NCBI GenBank assembly: GCA_025757985.1
Contig: CP107210.1
Span: 496,001-560,000, forward strand
Source of the DNA: Oscillospiraceae bacterium
GTDB taxonomy: Bacteria > Bacillota > Clostridia > Oscillospirales > Ruminococcaceae
Length of the DNA stretch: 64,000 nucleotides
Reading direction: 5' to 3'
The notes below the pieces were generated by a model. That model had not been told where the DNA came from. It did not search any database and saw only the letters and a program-made list of their open reading frames with translations. Below, piece after piece: positions 51,328-59,568 of this stretch; the first letter of the stretch is position 1, and each line of letters opens with the position of its first letter. The translations under genes were made by a program, and so were the position numbers.

Positions 51328-52245
51328 ATGAAATACAAACTGCGGAATAACAAAAGGGGCTTCACTCTCGTGGAGCTGATCGTTGTTCTTACCATTCTCG
51401 CGGTTCTTGCAGCGATGCTGATACCCGCCCTGCAGGGATATATTGAGAAAAGTCTTGAGACCGCTGATGTCCTCCATGTGCGCGAGGCGTATATGGAGGT
51501 GCTGACGGCCTCGCTGACCAACGACACGGAGAATCAGGTCAAAACGGTAAACCTCAAACAAAAGCAGGATGACTGGCAGTCCATGGATCCCATCACGATT
51601 GCGGGCATCACGCATTATAAAGCGGATAAAGAAACCGCCAACTGGAAGGGCATCCCGACTGCAGGCGGGGTATGTGAGGTTTCCTACGATGCTACGGTCG
51701 GCGTTGTTTTTACATGGAGCGGAAGCGGTGGAAACAATACAAAGGTGGAAATGAATTTCAGTGATATACACGGTCTGGTGAATAAAGCCGGATTTTTGGT
51801 TAAGTACCCCACTCCTACTTTTGAAATAGACTCGAAATGCCCAAATTCAAGTATGTTAAAGCAACTACAACAAGGTATCATCGAAAACAGTTTACTGAGT
51901 TATGGCACTTGGGCGTATCTCGGGGATGCACGACCCGAATACAAGCATACCTATTTGTTTTGGACCTCTGTGGATACAAATAAAGTCGGTGCCGACACAA
52001 CGATTCCTGTTATTATCAGTACGGATACCGGCGGGTTCTATATTTCAGAAACAATAACCGCCGAAAGACCTGTCAAAAACAGTTCTCAAACATATGTCGC
52101 CATCTCGAAGCGCATTCCCAATGGTGATAGATTCAAAGATTATACCAAAGGCACAAAATATGAAACCCTTGAGGATGCCTACGCCGCTTATTCAGAGTTT
52201 GTAAAAGATAAATATTCCAAATACGCGGAAACTCTCCCCAAATAA
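51328..52245 (+). CDS. Type IV prepilin-like protein
   Basis: 305 residues with a class III signal: basic leader MKYKLRNNKRG, cleavage after Gly before FTLVELIVVLTILAVLAAML with Glu at mature position 5. The rest is a large extracellular region of no recognised family. AAGGGGAATGA precedes the ATG. No other pilus gene (ATPase, platform, peptidase) is in the window, so it must use machinery encoded elsewhere. The 3' half from about 51740 is much richer in A+T than the 5' half and neighbours, which suggests allele exchange at the exposed domain. Confidence 0.9.
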   Translation: MKYKLRNNKRGFTLVELIVVLTILAVLAAMLIPALQGYIEKSLETADVLHVREAYMEVLTASLTNDTENQVKTVNLKQKQDDWQSMDPITIAGITHYKADKETANWKGIPTAGGVCEVSYDATVGVVFTWSGSGGNNTKVEMNFSDIHGLVNKAGFLVKYPTPTFEIDSKCPNSSMLKQLQQGIIENSLLSYGTWAYLGDARPEYKHTYLFWTSVDTNKVGADTTIPVIISTDTGGFYISETITAERPVKNSSQTYVAISKRIPNGDRFKDYTKGTKYETLEDAYAAYSEFVKDKYSKYAETLPK

Positions 52246-52568
52246 TCCCGCTAAAAGCGTTGCTGCATCAGGCTTTCGAACAAACACTGTTCGCCTCAGG
52301 CTATCAAAAATCTCTTGTAGGGGCGAGCATTGCTCGCCCCTGCCCCTTAGCCTGTGAAAAGCTTTCCCGGAAAACGCGTTTCTTCGCCAAGCCAGCGGGC
52401 ACCGAATGGTCACCCCTACACATTCAATAGGCCAAGAATGTGATTTTTTGACATGCAATGAAAGACGCGCTTTTCAACACACTAAGCAGCACCGCGATAT
52501 GGTGCTGCTTATTTTTTTCCTCACAGATTACCCCCGGCAACGCACTTTGTTATCCTGCACGATTACAC
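52246..52568. repeat. Intergenic region with GTAGGGGCG palindromic repeats
   Basis: No gene is seen. TGTAGGGGCGAGCA-T-TGCTCGCCCC (from 52316 to 52340) is a near-perfect palindrome, and an inverted partial copy ends at 52420 (CACCCCTACA, preceded by ACCGAATGG). The same core recurs near 57874. Such short dispersed palindromes are common in Clostridia. Confidence 0.6.
52484..52518 (+). terminator. Terminator downstream of the prepilin region
   Basis: Perfect 10-bp stem AAGCAGCACC / GGTGCTGCTT with a 7-nt loop, followed by ATTTTTTT. It is 240 bp beyond the prepilin stop. Confidence 0.82.
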
Positions 52569-52597
52569 TTGATTCTGCTGCCGTTATTCCGTATAAT
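52569..52597 (+). promoter_or_regulatory. Promoter of rarA
   Basis: TTGATT (52569-52574) and TATAAT (52592-52597), 17-bp spacer. A second TATAAT at 52647-52652 is too close to the start to leave room for much leader. Confidence 0.62.
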
Positions 52598-52669
52598 TGT
52601 CTATAGCAGCATCGCTTTTGCTGCACAATCGGAGCATCAACCTATTTATAATATAAAAAGGGAATCACA

Positions 52670-53935
52670 ATGGAGCCATTGGCACAACGCCTGCGCCCGC
52701 GCACGCTGGATGAGGTCTGCGGGCAGCAGCATCTACTCGGCAAAAATCAGGTCTTTCGCCGCACGGTCGAAAGCGGCAGAATCCCCAATATGATCTTCTA
52801 CGGCCCATCCGGCGTTGGCAAAACCACCGTTGCCAGCATCATTGCGGCGGGCAGCGGTATGCAGCTGCACAAGCTCAACGGTACCACGGCCTCAACCAGC
52901 GATATCAAGTCCGTGCTGGCAGACATCGGCACACTGGGGGCAGCGGGTGGCATTCTGCTGTATCTGGATGAGATCCAGTACTTTAACAAGCGTCAGCAGC
53001 AGAGCCTGCTGGAATGTGTTGAGCAGGGCACTGTCACCCTTATTGCCTCCACCACGGAAAATCCCTACTTTTATGTATATAACGCCCTGCTGTCCCGCTG
53101 CACGGTGTTTGAATTCAAGTCGCTGACCGCCGACGATATTCGTGCCGGTCTGCGCAGCGCTGCCGCACGGCTGGGCGCTGAGGATCAATCGCCGGTTTTC
53201 ATTCCGGAAGATGCCCTTGACTATCTGGCCCAGAGCGCTGGCGGTGACATGCGCAAGGCAATCGGCAATCTGGAATTTGCCGTCACAGCAGCCCCCATCG
53301 AAAACGGCTGCCGCACCATCACGCTTGACATGATCCAGCAGGTGGCCACCCGCACCGCCATGCGGTATGACAAACTGGGCGATGACCACTATGACATCGT
53401 TTCCGCCTATCAGAAATCCATGCGCGGCTCTGACCCGGACGCTGCACTGCACTATCTGGGCCGCCTGCTTGAGGCAGGGGATTTGCCCAGCGCCTGCCGC
53501 CGCTTGATGGTCTGCGCCTGTGAGGATGTTGGTCTGGCGTGGCCGCAGATCATCCCCATCGTAAAGGCTGCGGTCGATATTGCCAATGCTGTCGGCCTGC
53601 CGGAGGCTCGTTTGCCGCTGGCGGATGCTGTGGTGCTGGTGGCCACCGCCCCAAAATCGAACTCCGCCCATGACGGCATCAATGCAGCCATTGCCGATAT
53701 TCAGGCCGGGCGCACCGGGCCCATCCCGAGGCAGCTGCAGAATAAACACTATGACGGCGCGGACGCTAAAGTCAAAGGCCAGCACTATATCTACCCGCAC
53801 GATTATCCCAATCACTGGGTCGAGCAGCAATATCTGCCGGATGCTATCAAGGATCGGCGCTATTATCAGCCCGGTGACAACAAGAATGAGCAAGCCTTCG
53901 CACAATACTGGAAAAAAATCAAAGGAGAGCTGTGA
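52670..53935 (+). CDS. rarA: Replication-associated recombination protein RarA
   Basis: 421-residue AAA+ ATPase of the RarA/MgsA/WRNIP1 family that acts at stalled forks and is related to clamp-loader subunits. Walker A FYGPSGVGKTTVASI, Walker B ILLYLDEIQYF, sensor 1 region LIASTTENPYFYV, and the C-terminal tetramerisation domain ending NHWVEQQYLPD are all present. Start ATG 52670 follows AAAGGGAAT. The following hydrolase gene overlaps or nearly abuts its stop. Confidence 0.95.
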   Translation: MEPLAQRLRPRTLDEVCGQQHLLGKNQVFRRTVESGRIPNMIFYGPSGVGKTTVASIIAAGSGMQLHKLNGTTASTSDIKSVLADIGTLGAAGGILLYLDEIQYFNKRQQQSLLECVEQGTVTLIASTTENPYFYVYNALLSRCTVFEFKSLTADDIRAGLRSAAARLGAEDQSPVFIPEDALDYLAQSAGGDMRKAIGNLEFAVTAAPIENGCRTITLDMIQQVATRTAMRYDKLGDDHYDIVSAYQKSMRGSDPDAALHYLGRLLEAGDLPSACRRLMVCACEDVGLAWPQIIPIVKAAVDIANAVGLPEARLPLADAVVLVATAPKSNSAHDGINAAIADIQAGRTGPIPRQLQNKHYDGADAKVKGQHYIYPHDYPNHWVEQQYLPDAIKDRRYYQPGDNKNEQAFAQYWKKIKGEL

Positions 53936-53937
53936 CC

Positions 53938-54873
53938 ATGCCCGAACTCCACTGCGAAACCATTACCTTCCCGTCCTCGGACGGCCGCCATACCTCCTCC
54001 GCTGTGCTGTACACCATGCCCGGCAAGCCTGTGCGTGCGGTACTGCAGCTTAGCCACGGCATGTGCGAGTATGTGCGCCGTTATGCCCCTATGGCAGAGT
54101 TTTATGCCGCCCACGGTATTGCCCTTGCGGGCAATGACCACCTCGGCCACGGCGACACCGCCAAGGCAGGGGAGCACGGCCACTACGGCGAGCCGGATGG
54201 CCGCCTGCATCTGCTGAACGACCTGCACACAATGAACGGCTTGCTCCATGAGCGTTTCCCGGATACGCCCATTATCCTGTACGGCCACAGCATGGGCAGC
54301 TTTTACGCCCGCTGGTACGCCGAAAAGTGGCCGGGGAGCATCACGGCACTGGTCATTTCCGGCACAGCAGGTCCCAGCTTTATGAATGTCATCGGCCAAA
54401 AACTAGCCGGGCTGATTGCCCGCGTCAAGGGGCCGCGCTATGTTTCGCCGCTGATGGTCAAGCTGAATTTCGGCAGCTACTGCAAAAAAATCGAGAACGC
54501 GAAGTCTGCCAATGACTGGCTGACCCGTGATGAGGCTGTTGTTAATGCCTATGATGCGGACGGTCTGTGTACCTTCCAGTTTACGGCCTCCACCTACCGG
54601 GAGATGCTGGCCACGCTGAACCATGTCAGCAGCAAGGCCTGGGCTGAGTCGATCAACAAGGAACTGCCCGTTCTGTTGATTGCCGGTGACGGCGATCCTG
54701 TTGGAGATTACGGCAAGGGCGTCCGCAAAGTCTGGGCGATGCTGGGCGATGCCGGTGTCAAGGATCTGACCTGCCAGATTTTTGAGGGCGGCCGCCATGA
54801 GCTGCACAACGAGACCAACCGTGATGAGGTCTTTGACTATGTGCTGACATGGATCGAGGATCACATTTCCTGA
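53938..54873 (+). CDS. Alpha/beta hydrolase, monoacylglycerol lipase/lysophospholipase-like
   Basis: 311 residues from ATG 53938; GTG 53932 two codons earlier overlaps the rarA stop and is also possible. The catalytic triad is visible: Ser in YGHSMGSF, Asp in AGDGDPVGD, His in EGGRHELHN. HGMCEYVRRY supplies the oxyanion region. No signal peptide, so it is cytoplasmic. Family members cleave monoglycerides, lysophospholipids or small esters; the substrate is not indicated. Translated with rarA but functionally unrelated. Confidence 0.92.
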   Translation: MPELHCETITFPSSDGRHTSSAVLYTMPGKPVRAVLQLSHGMCEYVRRYAPMAEFYAAHGIALAGNDHLGHGDTAKAGEHGHYGEPDGRLHLLNDLHTMNGLLHERFPDTPIILYGHSMGSFYARWYAEKWPGSITALVISGTAGPSFMNVIGQKLAGLIARVKGPRYVSPLMVKLNFGSYCKKIENAKSANDWLTRDEAVVNAYDADGLCTFQFTASTYREMLATLNHVSSKAWAESINKELPVLLIAGDGDPVGDYGKGVRKVWAMLGDAGVKDLTCQIFEGGRHELHNETNRDEVFDYVLTWIEDHIS

Positions 54874-54893
54874 CGTTGTATCATGCAATATTC

Positions 54894-54930
54894 CCTCCGC
54901 CAGCCCGGCGGGGGATTTTTTTTGTTTTTT
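54894..54930 (+). terminator. Terminator after the hydrolase gene
   Basis: CCTCCGCC and GGCGGGGG form a short G-C stem (one T-G pair), followed by a T-rich tract with eight T residues in a row. Confidence 0.75.
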
Positions 54931-54933
54931 CTA

Positions 54934-54962
54934 TTGACAAGGCTGCATCCCACGTGTATTAT
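54934..54962 (+). promoter_or_regulatory. Promoter of the GntR/ABC operon
   Basis: TTGACA (54934-54939) and TATTAT (54957-54962) with a 17-bp spacer. Confidence 0.75.
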
Positions 54963-54989
54963 TGTATTAAGCTCTTAACACAATAATAC
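54956..54989. promoter_or_regulatory. YtrA-type operator candidate
   Basis: Perfect 10-bp inverted repeat GTATTATTGT / ACAATAATAC with a 14-nt, itself near-palindromic, centre. The left arm covers the -10 box of the operon promoter, so binding would repress. Confidence 0.7.
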
Positions 54990-55008
54990 AAAAGGAGCAT
55001 GAAACACC

Positions 55009-55386
55009 ATGAACTGGAACATTACTGCGGGCCGCCCGGTCTATGTGCAGCTGGTCGAGCAGTTGGAGCTTGCCCTCGTTGCGGGGGAGTTCCCGCCCGG
55101 CAGCCGCATTCCACCCGTGCGGGAGCTGGCCGCTGACGCCGGGGTCAACCCTAACACCATGCAGCGCGCTTTGCAGGAGCTGGAAAGCCGCGGCCTTTTG
55201 CAGGCGCAGCGCACCGCCGGGCGCACCGTCACAGCGGATGACACTGCCCTGCAGGCCTTGCGCCGTCGGCGCGCCGGTACGCTGGCGGCGGAGTTTCTGC
55301 ACCAGATGCAGGCCCTCGGCCTGACCAAAGCCGAAATCGAGACCCTGCTGCGCGAGACCGCACAGCAGGCACCAAAAAAGGAGTAA
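55009..55386 (+). CDS. GntR-family regulator, YtrA subfamily
   Basis: 125 residues: a winged HTH (about 10-75; GSRIPPVRELAADAGVNPNT) plus a short C-terminal helical dimer segment, the small YtrA layout. AAAGGAG precedes the ATG. It is the first gene of an operon with an ABC ATPase and permease, the usual YtrA association, and probably represses the operon via the palindrome in its promoter. YtrA-type systems respond to cell-wall-acting antibiotics in B. subtilis; the signal here is unknown. Confidence 0.92.
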   Translation: MNWNITAGRPVYVQLVEQLELALVAGEFPPGSRIPPVRELAADAGVNPNTMQRALQELESRGLLQAQRTAGRTVTADDTALQALRRRRAGTLAAEFLHQMQALGLTKAEIETLLRETAQQAPKKE

Positions 55387-55389
55387 ACT

Positions 55390-56088
55390 ATGGATACAAT
55401 TTATGAGGTACACGGTCTGACCAAGCGCTATGGCCGCACTGCTGCGCTGAACGGCGTGGACTTTGCCGTCACGCCGGGCAAGCTCGTTGGCCTGCTTGGC
55501 CCCAACGGCAGCGGCAAAACAACGCTTATGAAAATCTCTGCCGGGCTTTTGCAGCCCACGACGGGCAGCGTCATTATTGATAAAGTTCCTGTCGGCGTTT
55601 TCACCAAGGCCGTCACCAGCTATCTGCCGGACCGTATGGCCCTGCCGACGGAGTTCACCGCCGACGATGCCGTAAGCCTGTACGCGGATTTCTTCACTGA
55701 TTTTGACAAAGTCAAGGCAAACGCCATGCTGGCCGACCTGCATATCGGCGGGCGGGACAAAATCGGTTCCATGAGCAAGGGCACACAGGAAAAGATGCAG
55801 CTCTGCCTGACGATGAGCCGTGCCGCCAGGCTCTACCTGCTGGATGAGCCTCTGGGCGGCGTGGACCCCGCCGCCCGCGACTACATTTTAAGCACCATCC
55901 TGCACAACTACAGTGAGGATGCCGCGCTTATGCTGTCCACGCACCTCATCGGCGACATTGAGAAGGTGCTGGACGAGGTCATTCTTTTACAGGACGGCAA
56001 GGTCCTGCGCCAGGCCGCCGTTGACGAGCTGCGCGAGGAAACAGGGGAGAGCGTAGACGCTTACTTCCGGGAGGTTTACAAATGCTGA
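55390..56088 (+). CDS. ABC transporter ATPase
   Basis: 232 residues with Walker A LLGPNGSGKTTLMKI, signature MSKGTQEKM (degenerate from LSGGQ, common in YtrB/bacitracin-type ATPases) and Walker B LYLLDEPLGGVD. Starts 3 nt after the GntR gene. Pairs with the permease, whose start lies 7 nt inside this gene's end. Likely exports or senses a peptide or antibiotic. Confidence 0.92.
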   Translation: MDTIYEVHGLTKRYGRTAALNGVDFAVTPGKLVGLLGPNGSGKTTLMKISAGLLQPTTGSVIIDKVPVGVFTKAVTSYLPDRMALPTEFTADDAVSLYADFFTDFDKVKANAMLADLHIGGRDKIGSMSKGTQEKMQLCLTMSRAARLYLLDEPLGGVDPAARDYILSTILHNYSEDAALMLSTHLIGDIEKVLDEVILLQDGKVLRQAAVDELREETGESVDAYFREVYKC

Positions 56089-56888
56089 CGAAGCTTTTAC
56101 ATTATGAGTTCAAATCCACAGGCCGTGTTGTTCTGCCCATTGCGGCGGGCGTGCTTGTGCTGAACATTTTTACTAATATTCTGAGCCATTTTGTCCAGAA
56201 CACCTCCGACAGGTTGCCGCTGGCCGGGGTCGCCATGGCCTTGCTGGCACTGGCATCTGCCGTGAGCCTTCTTGTTGTGCTCGCCATCTGCGCTTTTATT
56301 GAAATTCAGCAGTTTTACCGCCTGTTGGGCGAGCGCGGGTACTTGATGCTGGCTCTGCCCGTGCCCATTTGGCAGCACATTGCTGCTAAGGTCATCTGCG
56401 GCACGGTATGGACGCTGTTCGGCATGGTATTTTTTACACTTTGCGGCATGCTTACTACCGACACGGTCAGTGGCGGCGGGTTTGCATCTGATTTCAGTCG
56501 CGTCACTGCCGAGGATGTCGCCATCTGGTCTGCAATGCTTTTGATTATACTGGCCCTTATCGCGGGCGCACTGCTGCACGCATATCTGGCCTGTGCCTTT
56601 GCCGCGCAGTTTACCCAGCAGCGGCTGCTCATCAGCATTGCCGCCTACTTTGTCATCGGCTTTATCGGGCAGATGGCAGCCCTTGTGACGGCAGTCTTTG
56701 TCGCGTTCCGCGGGTATAAGTACCTTAACAATACCGGCTTCAGCGGCGCGTCGTTTTTTGGTTCCGACAATACCTTGGGCGTTATCGTGCTCACCTTGTT
56801 CGCCATCTTTGCGCTGATTGCCCTTGTCGATGCCCTGCTGTGGGCACTGACCCAGTGGCTCATGACAAAGCGGCTGAATCTGGCGTGA
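56082..56888 (+). CDS. ABC transporter permease
   Basis: 268 residues with six predicted membrane helices and no other recognised domain, the ABC-2 permease pattern. GGGAGG precedes the ATG within the end of the ATPase gene, giving a 7-nt overlap. Substrate unknown. Confidence 0.88.
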   Translation: MLTKLLHYEFKSTGRVVLPIAAGVLVLNIFTNILSHFVQNTSDRLPLAGVAMALLALASAVSLLVVLAICAFIEIQQFYRLLGERGYLMLALPVPIWQHIAAKVICGTVWTLFGMVFFTLCGMLTTDTVSGGGFASDFSRVTAEDVAIWSAMLLIILALIAGALLHAYLACAFAAQFTQQRLLISIAAYFVIGFIGQMAALVTAVFVAFRGYKYLNNTGFSGASFFGSDNTLGVIVLTLFAIFALIALVDALLWALTQWLMTKRLNLA

Positions 56889-56904
56889 CTATAGCCAAAT
56901 AGCC

Positions 56905-56947
56905 AAACGGCACAGGACGCAAAGCTGCAGCGTTCTGTGCCGTTTTT
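56905..56947 (+). terminator. Terminator after the GntR/ABC operon
   Basis: AAACGGCACAGGACGC pairs with GCGTTCTGTGCCGTTT (one G-T pair) around a loop, followed by T residues. Confidence 0.82.
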
Positions 56948-57080
56948 ACTTTATAGAATCTGCTATCACCTGCGCGCCGTGCCGACCCTTTTCATAGAGC
57001 TTTTTCAGCGCTGCATGTAAAGCAGTGCAGCTTGCCAGTTGTGGCGTTGGTGGCGTTCCTAACAATCCGGCGCAAATGTC

Positions 57081-57113
57081 TTGACTTTGCTTACAATTTG
57101 CAGTATAGTAAGC
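57081..57113 (+). promoter_or_regulatory. Promoter and operator of the TetR gene
   Basis: TTGACT (57081-57086) and TATAGT (57104-57109), 17-bp spacer. GCTTAC (57089-57094) and GTAAGC (57108-57113) form an inverted repeat spanning spacer and -10, a likely autoregulatory TetR site. A second repeat CAGAC/GTCTG lies at 57117-57131. Confidence 0.65.
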
Positions 57114-57149
57114 ATACAGACCAGCAGTCTGTAAAAAGGAGTGTATCCC

Positions 57150-57788
57150 ATGCCGCGCAACAAATACCCGGAGCAGACCGTAGAAAAAATCCTGAACGCC
57201 GCCGCCGAGCTCTTTGCGGAAAAGGGCTATGCCCACACAACGCTGCAGGACATTATTGACGCCACCGGCCTTTCCAAGGGAGCCGTCTACCACCACTTCC
57301 AATCGAAGGAGCAAATCGCTGCCAGGGTCGGGGACCGCCTGGGCACACAGGTCACGGGGGAGTTGGCCCGCATCCGCGACGATGCCTCGCTGACCGGACT
57401 GCAAAAGCTGCAGGCTGTCTTTGCGGTGTGCCTGGTTCCGCAGCGCCAGCAGACCTTGCAGCGCGCACTGCCGCGTCTCTGGGACGACCCGCAGTTTTTA
57501 TCCATCGAGCTGCACGACCTGCTGGAAAAGACCATCCCCCTGTATCTGGAGCCGATGGTCCGGCAGGGAACAGCAGACGGCAGCATTCACACGCCGGACC
57601 CCGACGCCCTGTGCGAGGCGTTGTTCCTGCTGGCGGACCTCTGGCTGAACCCGCAGACGCGCCCCACCACGCCCGCCCGGCAGCGCGCGCGGTGTGCGGT
57701 ATTCCAACAGCTGACACAGGCCCTCGGCCTTGATCTTCTCACTGACGAGCAGTCGGAGGAGCTGGCGGCGCTCTGCGAAGCAGAGTGA
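57150..57788 (+). CDS. TetR/AcrR-family regulator
   Basis: 212 residues from ATG 57150 (AAGGAG 8 nt upstream). N-terminal HTH (about 8-55; TTLQDIIDATGLSKGAVYHH, FQSKEQI) is typical; the C-terminal ligand domain is unassigned. Downstream, after about 290 bp of repeat-containing spacer, an MFS transporter gene in the same direction may be its target; that is inference. Autoregulation through the palindrome in its promoter is likely. Confidence 0.92.
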   Translation: MPRNKYPEQTVEKILNAAAELFAEKGYAHTTLQDIIDATGLSKGAVYHHFQSKEQIAARVGDRLGTQVTGELARIRDDASLTGLQKLQAVFAVCLVPQRQQTLQRALPRLWDDPQFLSIELHDLLEKTIPLYLEPMVRQGTADGSIHTPDPDALCEALFLLADLWLNPQTRPTTPARQRARCAVFQQLTQALGLDLLTDEQSEELAALCEAE

Positions 57789-58081
57789 TGCTTTTCGGGC
57801 TTGATTGCTCGCCCGCAGAAGCCGTGTGGCGTCGGGCATCTCCGGGTCGATGACGAGCATCGGCCCCTACACCGTAGGGGCGGATTCCATATCCGCCCGG
57901 GGACCTTGCTGTTGCCGCAACCCCGGGTGCGCAGCGATCACCCCCACAAAGCCCCTTATCCTTATATAATACAACCTATCATTCCAACGGCGGTTTCAGC
58001 CGCCGTATTATTCATCCCGCATACAAACCGCCAGTCGGTATGTATGTACAAAACTATCATAACAGGGGGGGGCACATCTCC
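57789..58081. repeat. Intergenic region with GTAGGGGCGG palindrome
   Basis: No gene is seen in 293 bases. GGGCGGAT-TCCAT-ATCCGCCC (57878-57898), preceded by GTA, is a palindrome with the same core as that at 52316. Adjacent reversed fragments CGGCCCCTAC (57861-57870) and ATCACCCCCACA (near 57937) look like decayed copies. TATAAT occurs at 57964-57969 and could serve the MFS gene. Confidence 0.6.
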
Positions 58082-59284
58082 ATGAATCCTACATTTTATA
58101 GAATAACAGTCTGCCAGATCATCACGCTGTTCGGCAATGCCGCACTGCGGTTTGCGCTGCCGTTGTATCTTCTGCGCCGGATTGACTCCGCCGCACTGTA
58201 CGGCAGTGTCACAGCGCTGGCCCTTGTGCCGATGCTGCTGGGCACGCTGGCAGGGGGCGTGCTGGCAGACCGCTGCCGTAAACAAAAAATCATGGCTGTG
58301 CTGGATACCGTATCCGCCATCGGCATGGCCGCAGCCGCAGTCATACTTCCCGCTGCGCCCGTAACGCCGCTTGTGCTGGCCGCACTCTGCCTGCTGTATG
58401 CCGTGGAAGGGCTGTACCAGCCCGCCGTGCAGGCCAGTCTGCCTCTGCTGCTGGACGGGGCTGCGCTGGCCCGGGGCAATGCAGTCATCCAGCTGGTGGA
58501 TACCATCGACGAGCTGCTTGGTCCTCTGCTGGGCAGTGTCTTACTGCACACTCTTGAGCTGCGCGGCTTGCTGCTGCTCTGTGCTGTCTGCTTTGCCGTA
58601 TCCGCCTTCTGGGAGCGTACACTGCCAATTCCGCATGCACCCGCCGCACGTTCATGCCTGCGTCTGCCGCCCAAAGCACTTTTCCTCCGGGCAAGGCCGC
58701 TGCTTCGGCTGGCCGCGGTGCTGGCCCTGCTCAATTTGGCTGTCGTACCCGCGGTTACTGTCGGTGTGCCGCTGCTGGTCGTCCGCTATTATGCCTTCTC
58801 CGACACCGCTCTGGCCATCACCCAGTCTGCCATGAGTGCCGGTGGTCTGCTGGGCGGCGTGCTGGCCGGGGCGTTTGCAAAGCGGTTGTCCCTGCGCCGC
58901 GGCACAGCGGCTCTCTGGTGCATTACGGCAGTGTGCGCACTGCTCGGGCTGGCCGTTCTGCCGTGTATGCCTGCCGCAGCCGGGTACATCGCCGTCACAG
59001 CACTAGCTTTTTGCATGATGGCTGCCGCCGCACTGTTTCAAATCCTGCTGTTTACTGCAATCCAGGCCCATGCCCCCACCGGGCAGACAGGCCGCTTTAT
59101 GAGCCTTATCACTGTCTGTGCCTGCCTGACCCAGCCAGCCGGGCAGGCTGCGCTCGGGCTTTTGTATGGCCTCTTTGCCGCTTTGCCCAGTGCCGTGCTT
59201 TTTGCGGCGGCGGCTGCCTCGATTTTTATAAACCTTGCTGCATCGCACATTTTCAAAAAAGCCGTCTCTTTTACAAAATCATGA
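58082..59284 (+). CDS. MFS transporter
   Basis: 400 residues with about 12 predicted membrane helices, ending in a short basic tail. The motif region LADRCRKQKIMAVLDTVSAI after helix 2 is the MFS loop motif A, as in multidrug and MFS_3-type exporters. Start ATG 58082 after a G-rich tract. Substrate unknown; it follows a TetR regulator. Confidence 0.9.
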   Translation: MNPTFYRITVCQIITLFGNAALRFALPLYLLRRIDSAALYGSVTALALVPMLLGTLAGGVLADRCRKQKIMAVLDTVSAIGMAAAAVILPAAPVTPLVLAALCLLYAVEGLYQPAVQASLPLLLDGAALARGNAVIQLVDTIDELLGPLLGSVLLHTLELRGLLLLCAVCFAVSAFWERTLPIPHAPAARSCLRLPPKALFLRARPLLRLAAVLALLNLAVVPAVTVGVPLLVVRYYAFSDTALAITQSAMSAGGLLGGVLAGAFAKRLSLRRGTAALWCITAVCALLGLAVLPCMPAAAGYIAVTALAFCMMAAAALFQILLFTAIQAHAPTGQTGRFMSLITVCACLTQPAGQAALGLLYGLFAALPSAVLFAAAAASIFINLAASHIFKKAVSFTKS

Positions 59285-59317
59285 ACGCTTCTTTACCAAT
59301 TTATTAAAAAGTTCTTA

Positions 59318-59345
59318 TTGACAAACATTCTGCAAACCGTATAAT
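59318..59345 (+). promoter_or_regulatory. Promoter of potABCD
   Basis: TTGACA (59318-59323) and TATAAT (59340-59345), 16-bp spacer; both hexamers are consensus. Confidence 0.85.
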
Positions 59346-59352
59346 GTATCTT

Positions 59353-59568
59353 GTGTGTGCATCTATAGGGCAAATCTTTTCTGCCCTGACACATTGGCGT
59401 TGTATGTGCTGCTGCAGCGGCCCCCTGCGCGTGGGGCCGTGTAACAAACCTTTGCGGGGCGGCATAATTGACGCTGACTCGTCAAGGACTTTGTGCCGGC
59501 CTAAGGAAGAAACGGCGCAATGAGAAGGTCCTGTGCCGGGAAATTCCGCAAAGGGGGATGCAATAAAA
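59353..59568 (+). ncRNA. Structured leader of potABCD with competing stems
   Basis: About 215 nt of untranslated leader with hairpins AGGGCA/TGCCCT (59367-59387), CGGCCCC/GGGGCCG (59418-59439) and TTGACG/CGTCAA (59468-59485). CGGCGCAA at 59513-59520 can pair with TTGTGCCG at 59491-59498 or with TGTGCCG at 59532-59538, but not both. This kind of switch suits a riboswitch or attenuator. It matches no class I recognise. Confidence 0.5.
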
